Below are positions 1 through 7,248 of a DNA stretch of 64,000 nucleotides, piece by piece. Source of the stretch: Clostridium estertheticum (GTDB lineage Bacteria; Bacillota; Clostridia; Clostridiales; Clostridiaceae). Numbering within the stretch: position 1 is the first letter of the stretch; each line of letters starts with the position of its first letter. The notes below the pieces were generated by a model. It had not been told where the DNA came from, searched no databases, and saw only the letters and a program-made list of their open reading frames with translations. The translations under genes were made by a program, and so were the position numbers. Location of the stretch: contig NZ_CP086239.1 of the NCBI RefSeq assembly GCF_026650985.1, forward strand, positions 1,054,001 to 1,118,000, written 5' to 3'.

Positions 1-1
1 G

Positions 2-130
2 TATTTTCTTCAGTATATTAATACAGAAGAACGTAATCCGAAATTGAAAGCATTTATTGATGAAAATATTATTGATGGAATTTTGCAGGACTTATTTGAA
101 CTAAATGAGGAAGTAATAAGCATAAAGTGA
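2..130 (+). CDS. C-terminal end of an unidentified protein (partial)
   Basis: An open frame enters from the left edge and stops at TGA 128-130, giving 42 residues with no start in the window. The tail is acidic (TEERNPKLKAF, then ELNEEV) and has no motif I can assign. A strong hairpin terminator follows 11 bases after the stop, which supports this being the real 3' end of a rightward gene. Function unknown. Confidence 0.55.
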   Translation, partial: YFLQYINTEERNPKLKAFIDENIIDGILQDLFELNEEVISIK

Positions 131-141
131 AAACAATTAAT

Positions 142-170
142 TAAAAGCACCCAAAGTATGGGTGCTTTTA
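142..170. terminator. Hairpin terminator, probably bidirectional
   Basis: Perfect 11-base arms TAAAAGCACCC and GGGTGCTTTTA are separated by a 7-base loop. It ends the partial rightward gene and faces the end of the leftward gene whose stop is at 202. The A- and T-rich arm ends let it work on either strand. Confidence 0.75.
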
Positions 171-201
171 ATTTGCCAATAAAACACATATAATTTTAAA
201 T

Positions 202-684
202 TTATAAAGTACTATTACTTAGAACCGTGCTTATTAAATTTGAATTATTATTAATATTAGTACTATTACCGGTACTGTTTTGTTGTTGCGTTATAGTTTG
301 TATTAATTGAGATAAGTCTTTATTGTTGTTTGTACTTGGAAAGAGACTTTCTGAACTACCGTTACTTCCATCTGTACCAGTACTTGAACTACTGTCTGCA
401 TCTTGAGTTGTCATAATTTGCATCATTTGTTGCATGACCATCTGTTGAAGTTGTTGAGCCTTTTGGGATTGTAATGATATACTATCGAGTCCACTAGTTT
501 TATTGCTTATGATAGGAGTACTTGCCCCAACATTATTTGAAGTCTGTTTTTGTGAACTATCCACTAGTTGCTTAAGCAAAGTTTCAAAACCGGTACTAGC
601 ATCACTTCCTGAAACCCCTGTAACTGATTGTGTGCCTCCAATACCCATAAGCTGTGATAATTGTGATATTTGATTTACATCCAA
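202..684 (-). CDS. Ser/Asn/Gln-rich protein of unknown function, TTG start
   Basis: I place the start at TTG 684-682, giving about 160 residues. A perfect AAAGGAGG (692-699) sits 7 bases upstream of it, and an upstream in-frame ATG at 708 would translate through this ribosome binding site. The N-terminal 40 residues (DVNQISQLSQLMGIGG, later FETLLKQLVD) resemble the short leader seen before the catalytic domain of some clostridial lytic transglycosylases. No SLT domain follows. The rest is low complexity: Gln/Met runs near residues 80-100 and long Ser/Asn stretches to the end. There is no signal peptide or membrane segment. It may be a relic or a stand-alone version of that leader. Function unknown. 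Confidence 0.6.
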   Translation of the reverse strand: MDVNQISQLSQLMGIGGTQSVTGVSGSDASTGFETLLKQLVDSSQKQTSNNVGASTPIISNKTSGLDSISLQSQKAQQLQQMVMQQMMQIMTTQDADSSSSTGTDGSNGSSESLFPSTNNNKDLSQLIQTITQQQNSTGNSTNINNNSNLISTVLSNSTL

Positions 685-799
685 AATTATTCCTCCTTTG
701 TTTAACAATAAATGTTTATATTCCTAATTTTACTCTTAATAACAATAATTATCTATGTTTATTATAATTTACTTGAAATAAATCTAAAAGAGAAAGATT

Positions 800-832
800 A
801 CCTAATACAAAATATCTTATATTGTATTAGGT
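800..832 (-). terminator. Terminator downstream of ytaF
   Basis: Arms ACCTAATACAA and TTGTATTAGGT (11 bases, perfect) surround an 11-base loop. Read leftward, the hairpin is followed by a T-rich stretch. It lies about 70 bases beyond the ytaF stop. Confidence 0.7.
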
Positions 833-899
833 CTGTTTATGGTTTTGGATATTTCAAATAGTATTTACTAATAATCTATATGATATAAATTTAAAAATG

Positions 900-1514
900 T
901 TAATTTATAAATTCAATAATACCAAGTAATATTAGCAATATACCTGAAAATAATGGGGCAAATTTACCTAAAATTTTACCCAAGACATGATTACCTGCAG
1001 CTTCACCAAATTTGATTGCAAGAAAACTTAATATAAATGTCGATATGACTGTAAACTGGATACTAACTCCGGTTATACTTGCGGCAATACCTGTTCCTAA
1101 ATTATTAAAGGTTAATCCAGATGCTATAATGAGTGCTTCTTTATTACTTATATCACCAGAATTATCTAAGTCTGATTTTTCAGCATACTCTATCATATCA
1201 GTAATATCTTTTAAGGCAAGTTCCTTTGACTTAGTATTATTAACAAGTTTTATTATGCTTTGGGATACAAAATATAATCCCAAAATAATAATAATAATAG
1301 CACCTATTCCATTGGCTGCAGCGCGAGGCAAAAATTCCGATATATAAGCCCCAATTATCATAGATAAAAATGTTGCTGTAGATGTTACAATTGCTATTAT
1401 GAGATTTGCAATTATCCCTATTTTTACTTTTTTTATTCCGTAAGCAATTCCTATAACTACGTTATCTAGGTTAGAGGATAAGCTAAATGATAATGCAGAT
1501 AAAATTAATTCCAT
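900..1514 (-). CDS. ytaF: Sporulation membrane protein YtaF (MntP-like family)
   Basis: A 204-residue integral membrane protein of the YtaF family, distantly related to MntP manganese exporters. Six hydrophobic segments are visible in a 3+3 arrangement, and the first carries the family signature around LSSNLDNVVIGIAYG (residues 12-26). The central cytoplasmic loop (about 92-125) contains a canonical EF-hand calcium loop, DLDNSGDISNKE, at residues 115-126. YtaF is linked to sporulation in bacilli, but its substrate is not established. AAAGGGAGA lies upstream of the ATG. It is a single-gene unit with its own downstream hairpin. Confidence 0.85.
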   Translation of the reverse strand: MELILSALSFSLSSNLDNVVIGIAYGIKKVKIGIIANLIIAIVTSTATFLSMIIGAYISEFLPRAAANGIGAIIIIILGLYFVSQSIIKLVNNTKSKELALKDITDMIEYAEKSDLDNSGDISNKEALIIASGLTFNNLGTGIAASITGVSIQFTVISTFILSFLAIKFGEAAGNHVLGKILGKFAPLFSGILLILLGIIEFIN

Positions 1515-1645
1515 ATATGTTCTCCCTTTTTATCATTTGCATTTCAATATATGAAATGTAAACTTATAAGGTGATTAAACATTTAAATTATGCTTATATT
1601 TAAGAATTAATATATACATATAAATTATAAAATGGTCATAAACAT

Positions 1646-1696
1646 AAATAAAGAATAACAACACTTGTATAATACAGGTGCCATTATTCTTTATTT
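1646..1696 (-). terminator. Terminator of the CymR-like gene
   Basis: Perfect 13-base arms AAATAAAGAATAA (1646-1658) and TTATTCTTTATTT (1684-1696) enclose a second imperfect stem, CACTTGTAT/ATACAGGTG. The right arm overlaps the stop codon of the regulator. Leftward transcription yields a U-rich 3' arm. Confidence 0.75.
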
Positions 1697-2141
1697 ATAT
1701 TATAAAATCTAAGGTATATTCTGCATTTAGACTTTTATATTTTTCTACTAGGTCCTGTAGAGTTACAGAATCCATAACTTTATTAATTTGTTTATTAACT
1801 TCCTGCCATACGATAGTGTCTATACAAACCTTTATGTTATTATCAAGACCTGCAGCTCCATCATCATCACCTGCGATATTTAAGTCACCTTCAAGTATTC
1901 TTAAAACCTCACCTACTGTGATTTTTGATGCTTCAGTTGAAAGGGTATAACCACCTTGGGATCCTCTCGCACTTTTCACTAGTTTAGCTTTTCTAAGTAT
2001 TGAAAAAACTTGTTCTAAATAATTTTCAGAAATTGCTTGTCTTTCAGCGATAATTTTTAATGGTATATAGTCACCAAATGAATGCACAGCTATATCTACC
2101 ATTGCTCTTAAACCGTATCTTCCTTTAGTAGAAATATTCAT
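1695..2141 (-). CDS. Rrf2-family regulator, CymR-like
   Basis: 148 residues with the Rrf2 winged helix: MNISTKGRYGLRAMVD, then a recognition region around NYLEQVFSILRKAKLV (41-56) and the wing GSQGGYTL (60-67). Unlike the Rrf2 protein at 39925 it lacks the three-Cys iron-sulfur site; only C106 is present. The C-terminal pattern VMDSVTLQDLVEKY resembles CymR, the cysteine-metabolism repressor of Firmicutes that acts with CysK. CymR-like function is therefore an inference. It has its own -35/-10 (2211-2239), an AAGGAG site and a terminator, so it looks monocistronic. Confidence 0.8.
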   Translation of the reverse strand: MNISTKGRYGLRAMVDIAVHSFGDYIPLKIIAERQAISENYLEQVFSILRKAKLVKSARGSQGGYTLSTEASKITVGEVLRILEGDLNIAGDDDGAAGLDNNIKVCIDTIVWQEVNKQINKVMDSVTLQDLVEKYKSLNAEYTLDFII

Positions 2142-2210
2142 GGTAAGTTAATTCTCCTTATCAATTACAAAATATAAATATATCATAATATAATCTATTT
2201 ACTAAAATAA

Positions 2211-2239
2211 ATAATACTATATTAAAAAGCATAAGTCAA
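2211..2239 (-). promoter_or_regulatory. SigA-type promoter of the CymR-like gene
   Basis: Read leftward: TTGACT (2239-2234), a 17-base spacer, TATTAT (2216-2211), leading to the Rrf2 start at 2141. Confidence 0.6.
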
Positions 2240-2265
2240 CTAGAGTAGCAAAGGAATATTATTAT

Positions 2266-2976
2266 TTATTCCACATAGGATTTTAACATATCTAACGACT
2301 TTATGACTAATAGCTTATTACCTTTATGAACTAAAATTCCTAAATCTTCAAATTTACTAAGCTTTCTGCTTATTGTTTCTCTTGTTACCCCTACATAACT
2401 TGCCATCTCCTCTCGATTAATAGGTAACTTAACCTGAAGACCCTGGGCGGTAGAAACACCATATTTTTCAGCAAATACTAATATCATATAAGCAATTCTA
2501 ATTTCAGCATCATTTGTAGCAAGATTCTGAGCAAGATTTTCAGTCTGACTTAAACGTTTTGTAATTACTTGAAGCAATTTCAAAGAAATTTCAGGATTAT
2601 TTATAAGAATTCCATCCATGTTTTGCTTAGTAAGTGTACATATTTTTAGTGGGGATATAGCGTAAACGTTAAAATTATAAGTCTCGTTATCATTAAAAAG
2701 ACTTAGTTCACCAAAAAAGTCACCACTGGTTAGAATGTGAACAATTTGTTCCTTACCATCTTTAGTGAGTTTTGAAATCTTTACTCCGCCTTCATTAATT
2801 ATAAATAAAGTATCAGATTTCGTTCCTTCGCGACATAGGATATCTCCTTTTTCATAAGAATTATGTCCCGTCATATCTACAATTTTTTTTATCTGCTCAT
2901 CTGAAAGCGAAGAAAATATGGGAACTTTTTTCGCGCATAGAGTGTTATTACAACTAGTACAGTTACACTGACTCAT
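2266..2976 (-). CDS. Crp/Fnr-family regulator with N-terminal cysteine cluster
   Basis: 236 residues. A cyclic-nucleotide-binding-like beta barrel spans about 20-130 (PIFSSLSDEQI, GDFFGELSLF), a dimerisation helix about 130-160, and a C-terminal winged helix carries INREEMASYVGVTRETISR (about 186-204). Four cysteines lie at the extreme N terminus (C4, C6, C9, C14), with C48 and C113 inside the barrel. This N-terminal spacing recalls FNR-type regulators that hold an iron-sulfur cluster, so redox or oxygen sensing is likely. The ligand and targets are not shown. The promoter contains an inverted repeat, suggesting autoregulation. Start: AGGTGA upstream of ATG 2976. Confidence 0.85.
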   Translation of the reverse strand: MSQCNCTSCNNTLCAKKVPIFSSLSDEQIKKIVDMTGHNSYEKGDILCREGTKSDTLFIINEGGVKISKLTKDGKEQIVHILTSGDFFGELSLFNDNETYNFNVYAISPLKICTLTKQNMDGILINNPEISLKLLQVITKRLSQTENLAQNLATNDAEIRIAYMILVFAEKYGVSTAQGLQVKLPINREEMASYVGVTRETISRKLSKFEDLGILVHKGNKLLVIKSLDMLKSYVE

Positions 2977-3023
2977 AGATTAATCACCTACCAAATATTA
3001 TTTATATTTCAATTACTTAGTTC

Positions 3024-3053
3024 ATAATAGCATTTTTGACTTAAATTGGTCAA
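3024..3053 (-). promoter_or_regulatory. Promoter of the Crp/Fnr gene with overlapping inverted repeat
   Basis: Read leftward: TTGACC (3053-3048), an 18-base spacer, TATTAT (3029-3024). The -35 and adjoining spacer lie within the inverted repeat TTGAC-N8-GTCAA (3036-3053), a possible operator. Confidence 0.55.
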
Positions 3054-3139
3054 TTAGTTATTGAACATAATTTATATATTTCAATTTAGCGAAAAAATAT
3101 AAATAGGTAGCTGATTTGATTTTTTGTATATATAGAATA

Positions 3140-3175
3140 AAAAAATAAATAAGCCTATAAAACTCATAGGCTTAT
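3140..3175 (-). terminator. Terminator of the coiled-coil gene
   Basis: Arms ATAAGCCTAT (3149-3158) and ATAGGCTTAT (3166-3175) with a 7-base loop. Reading leftward the stem is followed by a T-rich run. It lies 30 bases after the stop at 3205. Confidence 0.8.
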
Positions 3176-3204
3176 GTCAAATTGGAGCTAAAAGATTGTT
3201 AGAT

Positions 3205-3504
3205 TTATATATTCTCAAATTCATTTAAAGTTTTTATTTTATTCTCAACTTTAATTTTGTCGCTTCTTATATTATCTAATTGTTGTAGCAACTTTTTGTT
3301 CTCTACTTTTATTGTTTTACTTGAATTATGTGCAAGACCAGTCTCGGAGAGTTCTAAAGTGTATTGTATTTCTTGTTCAAGTTTACTTTTATAAGTTTCT
3401 TCAAATTCCTTTTCAACCTCAGTTAATTCATCATTTAAAGATGTTTTCATATTATCGATAACTTGCCTTGTTACTTCTGATTTGATTTGTTCTTCTGTTT
3501 TCAT
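3205..3504 (-). CDS. Small coiled-coil protein of unknown function
   Basis: 99 residues, highly charged and almost entirely helical by composition (Glu, Lys, Leu), with heptad-like spacing across 10-50 and 65-95. There is no Cys, no signal peptide and no membrane segment. A good AAGGAGATG precedes ATG 3504. It lies 42 bases downstream of the secreted amidase gene on the same strand with no hairpin between, so it may be the last gene of that unit. No family recognised. Confidence 0.65.
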   Translation of the reverse strand: MKTEEQIKSEVTRQVIDNMKTSLNDELTEVEKEFEETYKSKLEQEIQYTLELSETGLAHNSSKTIKVENKKLLQQLDNIRSDKIKVENKIKTLNEFENI

Positions 3505-3546
3505 ATAAATTTCATCTCCTTATAATTTATTGTTTGAAATATTTTA

Positions 3547-4656
3547 TTAAAAGTGAACGCTAATCAACCAAAATTTAATATTTTTATCACTCCATCCAAG
3601 GTCCCAAGGTACTTTACTTCTATCAGAATTATGGCAACTAACCAAAGAGTATCCTCTTGAATCAGCCCCTGTAACAACAGAAATGTGAGTAATATCATTT
3701 TTATTTTCATAAGCAACAATATCACCTGGCAGTAATTTATAACTAGCTTTATATACTTTGTCATAACTTCCATAGGCAATCACGGATCCTCTACCGCTAT
3801 ATATCATATATCTTTTAAAGCTATCTGCATTAAGCCAAGCTTTTGTTGCTCCGTTTTTATCTGAATTCCATGTGGAATTTTTTCTGAATTTTCCTCCTTC
3901 AAAAAGAATTTGGGATGCAAAGTTTGCACAATCTCCACCTTGAGGATTATAGTCACGATAAAGCATGTTATATTTATACTCACTGTCGCTCGCAGCACCA
4001 CAATATTTATCAGCATATTTTACAGTATCTATTCGTCTTTGCCCAATGTTTTTTAAATCTCTTGGTTTTTGAAATAATATATATTCTTTTATTGAATCTG
4101 CTTTTATATTACTTAGGTCTAAAGAATTTGCGAAAGGGTCTTTGTACCATTCTTTAGAAATAACCCAAGAACCATCTTTACTCATAAGTTGCAAGTTGTG
4201 GTATGTTCCAATCCTTGATGTGTTTTCAAGTTTTGGTTGATCTATATATATATATTTGTATTCAGTTGAACACAATAAATATATTGAAAAATTATCATTG
4301 TTTTCTTTAATCCTTTTTATAATTAAAGTTGGAACAATATCCGTAAATTTAATTCCTTGTTTTTCGGCCCAATTATTAATATAATCCATTTTTTTCTTTT
4401 CATACTCATATGCCCAGGTACCATATTTTGTGTCCATATTATAAAATGATTGTATTAATTCTAAATCACCATTTAATATAGCTTTATTTCTATTTTTAAA
4501 AATTTGGTTTATATAATTAGTTACTTCTTTTTTTGATTCATCAGTAATAGCATTTGCATAACTACTAATATATACTTGCATTGATAAAAGAAGGATGACA
4601 AATATAAGTAATTTAAGTTTGAATGATTGTGATTTTTCAATTTTACGTAAATTCAT
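3547..4656 (-). CDS. Secreted amidase-domain protein (amidase_6-like)
   Basis: 369 residues. A basic start and a hydrophobic segment (residues 14-30) ending near SSYANA form a signal peptide, so the protein is exported. The middle (40-200) is a poorly conserved region. The C-terminal part matches the putative amidase fold of NlpC/P60-like enzymes: ADKYCG, then GGDCANFASQ with the likely nucleophile C243, and NDITHISVVTG with H324. Such domains usually cleave peptide or cell-wall bonds. It starts 16 bases after the M15 peptidase gene and both have signal peptides, so they form a cell-wall operon. Substrate unknown. Confidence 0.8.
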   Translation of the reverse strand: MNLRKIEKSQSFKLKLLIFVILLLSMQVYISSYANAITDESKKEVTNYINQIFKNRNKAILNGDLELIQSFYNMDTKYGTWAYEYEKKKMDYINNWAEKQGIKFTDIVPTLIIKRIKENNDNFSIYLLCSTEYKYIYIDQPKLENTSRIGTYHNLQLMSKDGSWVISKEWYKDPFANSLDLSNIKADSIKEYILFQKPRDLKNIGQRRIDTVKYADKYCGAASDSEYKYNMLYRDYNPQGGDCANFASQILFEGGKFRKNSTWNSDKNGATKAWLNADSFKRYMIYSGRGSVIAYGSYDKVYKASYKLLPGDIVAYENKNDITHISVVTGADSRGYSLVSCHNSDRSKVPWDLGWSDKNIKFWLISVHF

Positions 4657-4671
4657 AATATTATACTCCTA

Positions 4672-5607
4672 TTATTTTATTAATGAATCAATTTTATCTA
4701 TCGCATTTTTTATAGAAATCTCCTGTATAGGAGCGCCTTCATACCATGTCTTTTTTAGAACGTTGCTATTTGGAAAATAGCGTGCTTTTAAAATTATTTC
4801 AGGTCTATACTCAAAATGTAAAATATCAAAGTGGGACCATTTACCACCCCAAACAAAGTTATTTTTTTCAAAGATTTCCACAAGTTCAGTGGAATATGAT
4901 GATAGTCTTTTTTCTCCAGCATCTTTGGTAGACCATTTCCAATAGTCTCTTTTGTCACTGGCAAGGTCAATAGCAATTCCAAAAGAATGTGGACTTAATC
5001 TATTAGTACCTGAAATTACTCGATAGTTAAAGGTGCCACTGCAAGGCAAAAGACAGTTTCTCAAGTTTTGATTCGTTTTTAATAAAGGCTTTAATTCTTC
5101 CATAACTGTTTGTAATGAATTAGATGCGTTATTGCTCTTGTTAAATTGATAATTATTGTAAATAATATTAACTTTTGTAAGGTTATCTTCTATGACTTGT
5201 TTTGATGTACCATAAACTTCAGATAATAACCCGTAACATCTATAACGTCCTGGATCAAAATCTGCTGTCATAATAGATCTAATAGGAGATAAAGGATAAA
5301 TTTGATCTAAGGTGTCTTGAAGGTCTGGGTTTACAAGTTTTTCTTGAATGCTCTTTATTTTTTTATCATCGTAGCATAGTTTTCTGCCTGATTTCATGTT
5401 TAGATATACATAACCGTTATTTTTCTCTATATTTTTAATATATTCAGGATAAGCAATCATTAAGCATAAAATATCTTGTTTCATTGTTACATCGTATATA
5501 TTGCTATTTTCTTTTTTGTTTGTATCATTTGCAGCAGAGGTTATTGATATATTTCCTATATTAAAAAGCAAACTTACAATAAGTATAACAATAAGCATTT
5601 TTCTCAT
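4672..5607 (-). CDS. Secreted M15-family D-alanyl-D-alanine carboxypeptidase-like protein
   Basis: 311 residues with an N-terminal signal peptide (hydrophobic 4-24, cleavage near SAA). Zinc ligands of the M15 (VanY/CwlK-like) family are visible: SPHSFGIAIDL with H207 and D214, and FDILHFEYRPE with catalytic E/D region and H264. The longer central part (80-190) is specific to this subgroup, which is common in clostridia. The expected activity is trimming of peptidoglycan stem peptides outside the membrane. It is the first gene of a two- or three-gene leftward unit with the amidase gene. AAAGGGGG lies upstream of the ATG. Confidence 0.85.
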   Translation of the reverse strand: MRKMLIVILIVSLLFNIGNISITSAANDTNKKENSNIYDVTMKQDILCLMIAYPEYIKNIEKNNGYVYLNMKSGRKLCYDDKKIKSIQEKLVNPDLQDTLDQIYPLSPIRSIMTADFDPGRYRCYGLLSEVYGTSKQVIEDNLTKVNIIYNNYQFNKSNNASNSLQTVMEELKPLLKTNQNLRNCLLPCSGTFNYRVISGTNRLSPHSFGIAIDLASDKRDYWKWSTKDAGEKRLSSYSTELVEIFEKNNFVWGGKWSHFDILHFEYRPEIILKARYFPNSNVLKKTWYEGAPIQEISIKNAIDKIDSLIK

Positions 5608-5830
5608 GATGAAATTCCCCCTTTATAAAAATAATATTAATAGTACAAATTTATAAAAGTCAAATCACTTTTAATAATACTTTTGCTATATATAATTGCC
5701 AATGAGCTATTATTATATGTGTGGATATATTAACAGAAAATACATGAATTTTTCCAAAATATAAAAAAATATGTCTATATGTATTAATACATGATTAAGC
5801 AATGATAATTTGAAGGGATATACTTAATAG
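5608..5830. other. Intergenic region, no gene seen
   Basis: AT-rich spacer upstream of the M15 peptidase gene. Apart from that gene's leftward ribosome binding site and the hairpin that follows at 5831, I see no coding frame with a ribosome binding site and no convincing promoter. Confidence 0.5.
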
Positions 5831-5874
5831 TAAATAGGCAGCAAGGTATTGCTGCCTATTTACTCATCTTTTTT
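5831..5874. terminator. Strong hairpin between the M15 and SDR genes
   Basis: Perfect 14-base arms TAAATAGGCAGCAA and TTGCTGCCTATTTA with a 4-base loop. A run of nine T follows on the plus strand, but no rightward gene precedes it. The leftward SDR gene ends 61 bases away, so it most likely ends that transcript. Confidence 0.65.
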
Positions 5875-5923
5875 TTTGAGTACGAAAATAATATAAACTA
5901 TGCTAATTGATTAGTGGGATGTA

Positions 5924-6793
5924 TTATCCATTTATAACAGTACAACCATTAACATGAATAGTTTCACCACTTATATATGATGCACCATTTGATGCTAAAA
6001 ACAAATATGTTTCAGCAAGTTCAACGGGCTGACCAGGTCTTCCCATAGGTGTATTACTTCCGAATTCACCAACCTCATTTTCACTAAAAGATGAGGGTAT
6101 AAGTGGTGTCCATATGGGACCTGGAGCTACGGCATTTACTCGTATCTTTCTACTTGCAAGGGAAAGAGCGAGCGAACGAGTAAATGTAACTATCGCGCCT
6201 TTAGTTGAGGAGTAATCAATTAATGATTTATGCCCTTTGTAGGCAGTGACTGAGGAAGTATTTATAATTGTAGCTCCCTCCTTTAAATATGGTAATGTTG
6301 CCTTAACCATATAAAACATTCCAAAAATATTAGTTTTAAAAGTTCTCTCTAGTTGCTCTTTTGTAATATCTTCAATACTGTTTTGAGGATGTTGTTCTCC
6401 AGCGTTATTTATAAGAATATCTATTTTACTTAATTCTTTTATTGTTTGACTGACAGCATTTACGCAGAAAGCATCGTCGCCAATATCTCCAGGAATCAAA
6501 ATGCACTGTCTACCCTTTGCACAAACAAGTTTTTTAGTCTCTGTCGCATCTTCATGTTCATTAAGATACACTATGGCTATGTCAGCACCCTCTCTTGCAT
6601 ATGCAAGAGCAACTGCTCTACCAATCCCACTATCACCACCTGTGATTAGGGCAACTTTATTCATTAGCTTTTCAGAACCTATGCAATTTGGATATTCAAA
6701 AATAGGTCTTGGGTTCATTAGTGTTTCAAAACCTGGCTGCTTATCTTGGTGTTGCTTAGGTATACTTATGGGGAAATTAAAGCTTTCATTCAT
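5924..6793 (-). CDS. Short-chain dehydrogenase/reductase (YhdF/YghA type)
   Basis: 289 residues. After a 44-residue extension carrying PKQHQDKQPG, typical of the YhdF/YghA/YhxC subgroup, comes a Rossmann fold: TGGDSGIG (51-58) for NAD(P), NNAG (129-132), catalytic S181, and Y194-SST-K198. The substrate is not known; relatives are stress-induced and act on aldehydes or polyols. The gene stands alone with AAAGGAGAC upstream and the 5831 hairpin downstream. Confidence 0.9.
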   Translation of the reverse strand: MNESFNFPISIPKQHQDKQPGFETLMNPRPIFEYPNCIGSEKLMNKVALITGGDSGIGRAVALAYAREGADIAIVYLNEHEDATETKKLVCAKGRQCILIPGDIGDDAFCVNAVSQTIKELSKIDILINNAGEQHPQNSIEDITKEQLERTFKTNIFGMFYMVKATLPYLKEGATIINTSSVTAYKGHKSLIDYSSTKGAIVTFTRSLALSLASRKIRVNAVAPGPIWTPLIPSSFSENEVGEFGSNTPMGRPGQPVELAETYLFLASNGASYISGETIHVNGCTVING

Positions 6794-6958
6794 AAAAATG
6801 TCTCCTTTTGTAAATAAAATATATTTTATAAGTGTAGTTTATGATAATTCGTCATTTATATTCACTTTAAATTAGTATATGAAAAAAATTAAAAAAACTT
6901 AATAGATTGTTTATTATGGGTTATAAAAACCAGAATAATAGCTAGAAGACTAGAAATA

Positions 6959-6967
6959 TGTTATAAT
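6959..6967 (+). promoter_or_regulatory. Extended -10 promoter of the DEAD-box helicase gene
   Basis: TG at 6959-6960, one base, then TATAAT (6962-6967). No good -35 is seen, as expected for extended -10 promoters. The start of transcription would lie near 6975, leaving a leader of about 270 bases. Confidence 0.5.
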
Positions 6968-6974
6968 TAAAAAA

Positions 6975-7248
6975 TATGAGTGTTACGAATATTTAAATTA
7001 TAAAATTATAAATTTGAAGTTGATAAAAATGAAACATATTTATTTATATATCAAAGACCTATAAAGTCAGAGTTAAATGAAGATTAATCAGCCTAAATAT
7101 GCTCATATCACTAATAAAGGGTGGTTTCTTAGATGCAATATAATCATGGAAGAAAGTTGTTGTTTCCAATTTTCAAGAAGATTCATAACAGGATATTAGT
7201 GATTTGTGACATTTAAAGTTCAAGACAGCCACTTCCAAAGGAGAAAAA
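6975..7248 (+). promoter_or_regulatory. Long structured leader of the helicase mRNA
   Basis: From the predicted transcription start to the ribosome binding site there is about 270 bases without a large gene. Arms ATCACTAATA (7107-7116) and TATTAGTGAT (7194-7203) are exactly complementary and bracket most of a 27-codon frame at 7133-7216. Long leaders are usual for cold-inducible RNA-helicase mRNAs. No known riboswitch class is recognised. Confidence 0.4.
7133..7216 (+). CDS. Possible 27-residue leader peptide
   Basis: ATG 7133 to TAA 7216, preceded by AAAGGGTGG 8 bases upstream. The peptide is basic and hydrophobic (begins [16 protein letters not shown]). It lies inside the helicase leader and ends 32 bases before the helicase ATG. 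It could be a regulatory upstream frame or chance. Confidence 0.3.
   Translation: MQYNHGRKLLFPIFKKIHNRILVICDI

Noticed and set aside
1678-1950. Rightward frame inside the CymR-like gene
   Set aside because: Shadow of a clearly conserved gene on the other strand, with no ribosome binding site.
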